A stretch of DNA of 17,664 nt from Autumnicola lenta (lineage in GTDB: Bacteria > Bacteroidota > Bacteroidia > Flavobacteriales > Flavobacteriaceae): assembly GCF_031846515.1 (NCBI RefSeq), contig NZ_JAVRHO010000041.1, positions 1 through 17,664 on the forward strand, written 5' to 3'. The position numbers were made by a program, and so were the translations under genes. This document shows, piece by piece, positions 14,124 through 17,664 of this stretch. Positions within the stretch are counted from its first letter, which is position 1; each line of letters opens with the position of its first letter. The notes below the pieces were generated by a model, which worked only from the letters and a program-made list of their open reading frames with translations, ran no database searches and had not been told where the DNA came from.

Positions 14124-15185
14124 ATAATCTTTAATCATCTTAAGGATTATTTTTTCTGTTTCAGAAAGTGAGGTGTAATTTTTACTCTCGTCTTTTTTTA
14201 CCTTTTTAAAATAAGGCACAATCTCGCCATTCTCGTAGGAAGTCACAATCTTAGGATGCACATAATAGGTGCGGCACACGCTGCGGGTATTTCCCAGACC
14301 CGTGGCAGCGGCATCAAATGCTGTGATCAGGTTTTTCTTGTTTTCTTTTTCATCTTCAGTATAACCCAGTTCCCTTAGCGTTTCAAAAAATATTTTTGTT
14401 GCAGACCAGGTCCTGAAGTCTTTGGCAGAGAACATGTCGCCACTCAGTTCATGAATATACCCATTAATCATCCCACTATCTATCGCATGTTTCTCTCCAT
14501 TCTCATCATAAAATTTAAAGAGTTCCCACCCGGGGATTTCTTCACATTGATTAATAAGTTTAATGAGTTGTTTGTCCTTTACGCTTATAGAATGTTCTTT
14601 ACCCTTTTTACCTACAAATTCAAATTTCACTTCATTTTTGTAGGTCTTCAGGTGCCGAGACCTGAAGGTTGAAAGTCCGTAGGTTTTATTGTTCTTCGCA
14701 TAATAGTCGTTACCAATCCTGATGTGGGTTTCTTCCATAAGGCGAATTATGAGCGCCAGGATTTTACGCCTGCTCATCTCGGGCAGGTCTAAGTCCTCAT
14801 CCACCTGTTTCCTGATCTTTGGAAGACGGTGCCCAAAAGCAGCCATTTTAAAAAATTTTGTCTGATTTCTTATTTTTGTCCATAAAGAATGGTACATGTA
14901 CTGTTTCCGCTCTTTATCATCACGGCCCACTACCTGTAAATGCCCATTTTCGAGATGAGTGATCCTTACATTCTGCCAGGCCGGCGGAATTACAAGTTTC
15001 TTAATACGCTCAAGGATCTTATTGTCTGAAATTTTTTCATCCTTTCTGTAATAGGCAAAACCTCTGCCTACTTTTTTACGTTCTATGGAGAGATGATGTT
15101 CTGAAACGTAAACGAGATTGGCCATTCCTATAGCTTCTCTGGGGTTTTCTATAATAGTATTTACCTCTTCAGGAGAAAGGGTCAT
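14109..15185 (-). CDS. Type IB DNA topoisomerase
   Basis: This 358-residue eukaryote/poxvirus-like topoisomerase IB relaxes positive and negative supercoils through a transient 3'-phosphotyrosine bond, without ATP or metal. The active-site set is complete when aligned by eye with vaccinia topoisomerase: Arg156 (HIRIGND), Lys193 (FVGK), Arg258 (KDFRTW), Asn299 (LGNT, in place of His as in other bacterial members) and Tyr308 (CRTYYVHP). The N-terminal domain occupies about 20-110 and the catalytic domain the rest. The ATG at 15183-15185 suits the family. The last residues YEIEI lie in sequence resembling the dispersed repeat. Bacterial members are scattered in distribution and probably auxiliary to TopA and gyrase. 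It may be co-transcribed with the DUF294 gene 73 bp downstream. Confidence 0.94.
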   Translation of the reverse strand: MTLSPEEVNTIIENPREAIGMANLVYVSEHHLSIERKKVGRGFAYYRKDEKISDNKILERIKKLVIPPAWQNVRITHLENGHLQVVGRDDKERKQYMYHSLWTKIRNQTKFFKMAAFGHRLPKIRKQVDEDLDLPEMSRRKILALIIRLMEETHIRIGNDYYAKNNKTYGLSTFRSRHLKTYKNEVKFEFVGKKGKEHSISVKDKQLIKLINQCEEIPGWELFKFYDENGEKHAIDSGMINGYIHELSGDMFSAKDFRTWSATKIFFETLRELGYTEDEKENKKNLITAFDAAATGLGNTRSVCRTYYVHPKIVTSYENGEIVPYFKKVKKDESKNYTSLSETEKIILKMIKDYEIEI

Positions 15186-15246
15186 TGCTTTTTTTCTACA
15201 ATATAATCTGAATATAACCTGGGATCTGATAAAATACTGTGAAAGT

Positions 15247-15303
15247 TAAGCTAACGGAAATAAAAAACTCCTTTTCAGAAGAACCTGAAAAGGAGTTTAG
15301 CTT
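15247..15303 (-). terminator. Intrinsic terminator after the M42 peptidase
   Basis: AAACTCCTTTTCAG (15265-15278) and CTGAAAAGGAGTTT (15285-15298) form a perfect 14-bp stem. Outer TAAGCTA/TAGCTTA pairs (15247-15253 and 15297-15303) could give an alternative longer fold. Read on the minus strand, the inner stem is followed by TTTATTT, so it terminates the M42 gene, whose stop is at 15319. Confidence 0.85.
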
Positions 15304-15318
15304 ATATTTTTCCTGAAA

Positions 15319-16407
15319 TTATTTAAAATAACTGAAGGTTTCCCCGTCTTTGATCTGGAGAACGCTTTCATAAATAAGCCTGATTACATTTTCCACATCC
15401 TGCTTATGCACCATCTCTACTGTAGTGTGCATGTAACGAAGCGGTAATGAAATTAAAGCAGAAGCAACCCCACCATTACTGTAGGCAAAAGCATCGGTAT
15501 CTGTTCCCGTAAACCGCGAAGATGCCATTCGTTGAAACGGAATCTTGTTCTTTTCTGCGGTTTCAATTAAAAGCTCCCTTAGATTATTTTGTACGGCAGG
15601 CGCATAAGAAATTACCGGTCCGTCCCCGATTTTCGTGAGACCGTTGGTTTTCTTTTCAATCATAGGTGTGGTGGTGTCGTGGGTAACATCTGTTACTATT
15701 GCTACGTTAGGCTTAATACGCTGAGTAATCATTTCGGCTCCGCGTAGTCCTATCTCTTCCTGTACAGAGTTGGTAACGTACAATCCAAAAGGCAATTCCT
15801 TTTTATTCTCCCTTAGTAGTTTTGCAACCTGGGCAACCATAAACCCGCCAATGCGGTTGTCTAGTGCCCGACTTACAAATTTATCTTCATTCAGAATAAA
15901 GAATTCATCGGGATAAGTAATAACACAACCTACATGAACTCCTAGTTTCTCAACTTCTTCTTTAGAACTGCAACCTACGTCTATAGAGATATTTTCCAGT
16001 TTTGGAGATTGCTCATCTTCCTTTTTACGTGTATGTATTGCCGGCCATCCAAACACACCTTTCACAATGCCTTTTTTGGTATGGATGTTTACCCTTTTAG
16101 AAGCAGCAATCTGGTGGTCGCTTCCACCGTTTCTAATCACATAAATAAGTCCGTCGTCTGTAATATAGTTCACATACCACGAAATTTCGTCTGCATGTCC
16201 TTCAATAACAACCTTAAATTTTGCTTCAGGATTTATCACTCCTACTGCTGTGCCATATGTATCTGTAATAAATTCATCTACATAAGGCCTCAGGTAATCC
16301 ATCCAGAGTTTTTGTCCTTCAGATTCATAGCCCGTTGGAGCGGCGTTATTCAAATATTTTTTTAGAAAATTAATTGATTCTTTATCTAAAATGTTTTCTG
16401 CTTTCAT
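15319..16407 (-). CDS. M42 family metallopeptidase (glutamyl aminopeptidase / endoglucanase-M type)
   Basis: This cytosolic di-zinc aminopeptidase of the M42 (TET-like) family usually forms a dodecameric shell that trims short peptides. With the ATG at 16405-16407 it has 362 residues, the normal size. Metal and catalytic residues are in place: His71 and Asp73 (EGHADEISW), Asp183 (SRALDNRIGG), Glu217-Glu218 (SVQEEIGLRG), Asp240 (IVTDVTHD) and His327 (RYMHTTVEM). An open frame extends upstream to 16560, but the extra 51 residues (basic, Phe/His-rich) do not look like this family and run into the divergent DUF4294 start. A promoter match lies at 16425-16454 between the two starts, also favouring 16407. 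A terminator follows at 15265-15298. Confidence 0.94.
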   Translation of the reverse strand: MKAENILDKESINFLKKYLNNAAPTGYESEGQKLWMDYLRPYVDEFITDTYGTAVGVINPEAKFKVVIEGHADEISWYVNYITDDGLIYVIRNGGSDHQIAASKRVNIHTKKGIVKGVFGWPAIHTRKKEDEQSPKLENISIDVGCSSKEEVEKLGVHVGCVITYPDEFFILNEDKFVSRALDNRIGGFMVAQVAKLLRENKKELPFGLYVTNSVQEEIGLRGAEMITQRIKPNVAIVTDVTHDTTTPMIEKKTNGLTKIGDGPVISYAPAVQNNLRELLIETAEKNKIPFQRMASSRFTGTDTDAFAYSNGGVASALISLPLRYMHTTVEMVHKQDVENVIRLIYESVLQIKDGETFSYFK

Positions 16408-16424
16408 GCTTTTAAAAATTTGCA

Positions 16425-16454
16425 CGAATTTAATAAGAATAAAATGCTTTGCAA
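16425..16454 (-). promoter_or_regulatory. Candidate promoter of the M42 gene
   Basis: On the minus strand TTG (16452-16454) is followed after 19 bases by TAAATTCG (16425-16432), one mismatch from TAnnTTTG and 17 bases before the ATG at 16407. It supports the shorter M42 start. Confidence 0.45.
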
Positions 16455-16517
16455 TTGAAGATTCATTAATTTTGGAATGATTTTGGCTAAATCTGTTCTG
16501 AAATTTAAGATGGAAGT

Positions 16518-17210
16518 GTGAGATATATTTGGACATTATTATTAGGGATCTTATTCTCAAGTGGCTATGCTCAGGGAGAAATGGTTGAAAACGACACCAT
16601 ACAGGAGACCTATATGATTATTGCTGGTGATACCGTTCCCAGAAAAAGTATAGACCTGGATGAGGTGATCCTTTTAAGAAAACTGAAATTTAGCAATAAT
16701 GAGGATAGGCGGCAGTATCTTATATTAAGGAGAAAAACCAGGAAAGTTTATCCATATGCCAAATTGGCTTCAGAAAGGCTGTTGGAACTTAATAGCAGGT
16801 TAGAGGAAATTAAATCGAAGTCTGCACGTAAAAGATATACCAGGATTGTTCAGGATTATATAGAAGACCAGTTCTCTGCAGAGTTGAAGAAATTAACCCA
16901 TACAGAAGGGCAAATTCTTGTAAAATTGATCCACAGGCAAACGGGAACTACTGCTTTTAACCTTATAAGGAACCTTAAGAGTGGCTGGCGTGCCTTTTGG
17001 TACAATACTACAGCCAGCTTATTCGATATTTCCTTAAAGGAAGAATATGATCCTAAAAATAACCAGGAAGATTTTCTAATAGAAGACATACTTCAAAGGT
17101 CTTTTCAGTCAGATATACTGGAACCACAGGCAACGGCTTTGGACTTCAAGTATATCGAGCTGACTAATAAATGGAGAGAAGATAATAAGAAAATCAATAA
17201 AAGGAGTTAA
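16518..17210 (+). CDS. Secreted DUF4294 family protein
   Basis: This 230-residue protein of a family largely confined to Bacteroidota has no assigned function. The GTG at 16518 gives MRYIWTLLLGILFSSGYAQ, a convincing signal peptide with likely cleavage after Ala18 (GYA-Q). An in-frame stop at 16506-16508 rules out an upstream start. The mature region contains the typical GDTVPRKSIDLDEVILL segment, then a basic helical stretch LILRRKTRKVYPYAKLASERL and a conserved core GQILVKLIHRQTGTTAFNLI(R) followed by KSGWRAFWYNTTASLFD. It is expected in the periplasm or outer-membrane space. It is transcribed divergently from the M42 peptidase with a 110-bp shared upstream region. No clear terminator follows; the downstream 450 bp contain only repeats. 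Confidence 0.88.
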   Translation: MRYIWTLLLGILFSSGYAQGEMVENDTIQETYMIIAGDTVPRKSIDLDEVILLRKLKFSNNEDRRQYLILRRKTRKVYPYAKLASERLLELNSRLEEIKSKSARKRYTRIVQDYIEDQFSAELKKLTHTEGQILVKLIHRQTGTTAFNLIRNLKSGWRAFWYNTTASLFDISLKEEYDPKNNQEDFLIEDILQRSFQSDILEPQATALDFKYIELTNKWREDNKKINKRS

Positions 17211-17376
17211 TTTTCTCTCTTTCTGCTTTCGTGATCCATTTCTTTTTTCTATCTTTCTTAAGTTGTAAAATTTAAGTTTAGCAGATCCTTTTCTTCGTAG
17301 GGCTTTTTCATAAAGGAAAAGTTTGAATTGAATTCCGGTTCTTTTATTTTAACTAATCTAATTATTATTTATTCGG

Positions 17377-17535
17377 GCGTTTCCGCTCCCGGAAAAGGTC
17401 GCGGCCGGGCTATCCGCTAAATCTTATAGCGGCTTTTGGAGTAGGGGAGTAGTACGATATATAATAATGAGTGCCGATAATTGCCAAATTTGGGTATAGA
17501 TCCCGCTATAAGGATACCGCTGCTATCCCTAACGC
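17377..17535. repeat. Large imperfect inverted-repeat element (structured non-coding)
   Basis: Outer ends GCGTT (17377-17381) and AACGC (17531-17535) are complementary. Inside, GGGCTATCCGC...CTTATAGCGG (17408-17432) is an imperfect reverse complement of CCGCTATAAGGATACCGC onward to ATCCC (17503-17529), with the perfect 10-bp core CTTATAGCGG/CCGCTATAAG. The 70-base centre (17433-17502) carries, on the minus strand, TGGCAATTATCGGCACT, matching 8237-8253 at 16 of 17 bases. The element resembles, from memory, a structured intergenic repeat widespread in Flavobacteriia that ends in ATCCCTAACGC. No protein is encoded. It accounts for much of the gene-free stretch 17211-17664; the part from 17211 to 17376 shows nothing I can name. 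Confidence 0.7.
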
Positions 17536-17541
17536 AAAAAA

Positions 17542-17562
17542 AGTGAAAAGTGAAAAGTGAAA
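17542..17562. repeat. Tandem heptamer repeat (AGTGAAA)x3
   Basis: There are three perfect copies of AGTGAAA followed by a partial fourth (AGTCTAAA), directly after the inverted-repeat element. It has the same 7-bp period as the AAACCTT tract near gldF but a different unit. Confidence 0.7.
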
Positions 17563-17610
17563 AGTCTAAAAGGTTAAAGTGTTGTATTTTTTTCCACGCA
17601 TATAGCTCCT

Positions 17611-17659
17611 TCCCTTTTTTCAAGGGATGGTGGCTTAATCCGCGAAAGCGGATAAAGCC
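17611..17659. repeat. Two adjacent hairpins at the window end
   Basis: TCCCTT/AAGGGA (17611-17616, 17622-17627) encloses TTTTC. GGCTTAATCCGC (17632-17643) pairs at 11 of 12 positions with GCGGATAAAGCC (17648-17659) around a GAAA tetraloop. They may be the beginning of a further structured repeat cut by the window edge. Confidence 0.55.
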
Positions 17660-17664
17660 GGAAG

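Noticed and set aside
16408..16560. 51-residue N-terminal extension of the M42 peptidase
   Set aside because: The extension is compositionally unlike the family, runs past the divergent DUF4294 start, and a promoter match lies inside it; the ATG at 16407 gives the standard M42 length.
17417..17623. 68-codon minus-strand frame in the final gap
   Set aside because: It falls across the inverted-repeat element and heptamer tract and shows no protein-like features.

Overview
The window reads as chromosome of a marine-type Flavobacteriaceae bacterium (Bacteroidota). Pointers are the gliding genes gldF and gldG, the DUF4294 protein, a Bacteroidota-type surface lipoprotein signal, promoter-like TTG-N17-19-TAnnTTTG sites instead of E. 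coli-type boxes, and abundant short palindromic and heptamer repeats between genes. The genus cannot be fixed from the sequence alone; Gramella/Salegentibacter-like is an inference from protein style. No rRNA, tRNA, CRISPR array, IS transposase or phage gene was seen.

Region 1-950 is a repeat-rich island holding a ParE/RelE-type toxin-antitoxin pair. The toxin gene looks frameshifted near its 5' end, and the pair is bracketed by two roughly 70-bp direct repeats. Region 949-4678 (minus strand) carries gldF, gldG and dnaN, so gliding-motility ABC transporter parts sit upstream of the replication sliding clamp. A tract of eight AAACCTT heptamers (4795-4850) separates gldF from a two-gene unit (4850-5980, minus) of a SAM-hydrolase-like DUF62 protein and a small ABM-fold monooxygenase. 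Facing away from that unit are phoH (6213, TTG start) and purC (7273).

Region 8221-12116 holds a repeat and terminator-rich spacer, acs (acetyl-CoA synthetase), a small surface lipoprotein, and then, convergently, a DnaQ-like 3'-5' exonuclease. The exonuclease overlaps by 4 bp a cNMP-binding/CBS/DUF294 nucleotidyltransferase-like protein. The acs, DUF294 and exonuclease neighbourhood resembles acetate-utilisation loci of other bacteria and suggests the DUF294/exonuclease pair may serve acetate metabolism. Upstream on the same minus strand are a type IB DNA topoisomerase and an M42 metallopeptidase. The M42 gene is divergent from a secreted DUF4294 protein (16518-17210).

Region 17211-17664 has no gene. 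It contains a 159-bp imperfect inverted-repeat element, a heptamer tract and two small hairpins. A short core close to TGGCAATTWTCG recurs at least five times across the window, including inside that element, and is the clearest structure not explained by genes. Most genes are housekeeping. The points that merit a second look are the repeat family, the broken toxin, the DUF62 protein that seems to lack two of three catalytic residues, and the acs/DUF294/DnaQ association.
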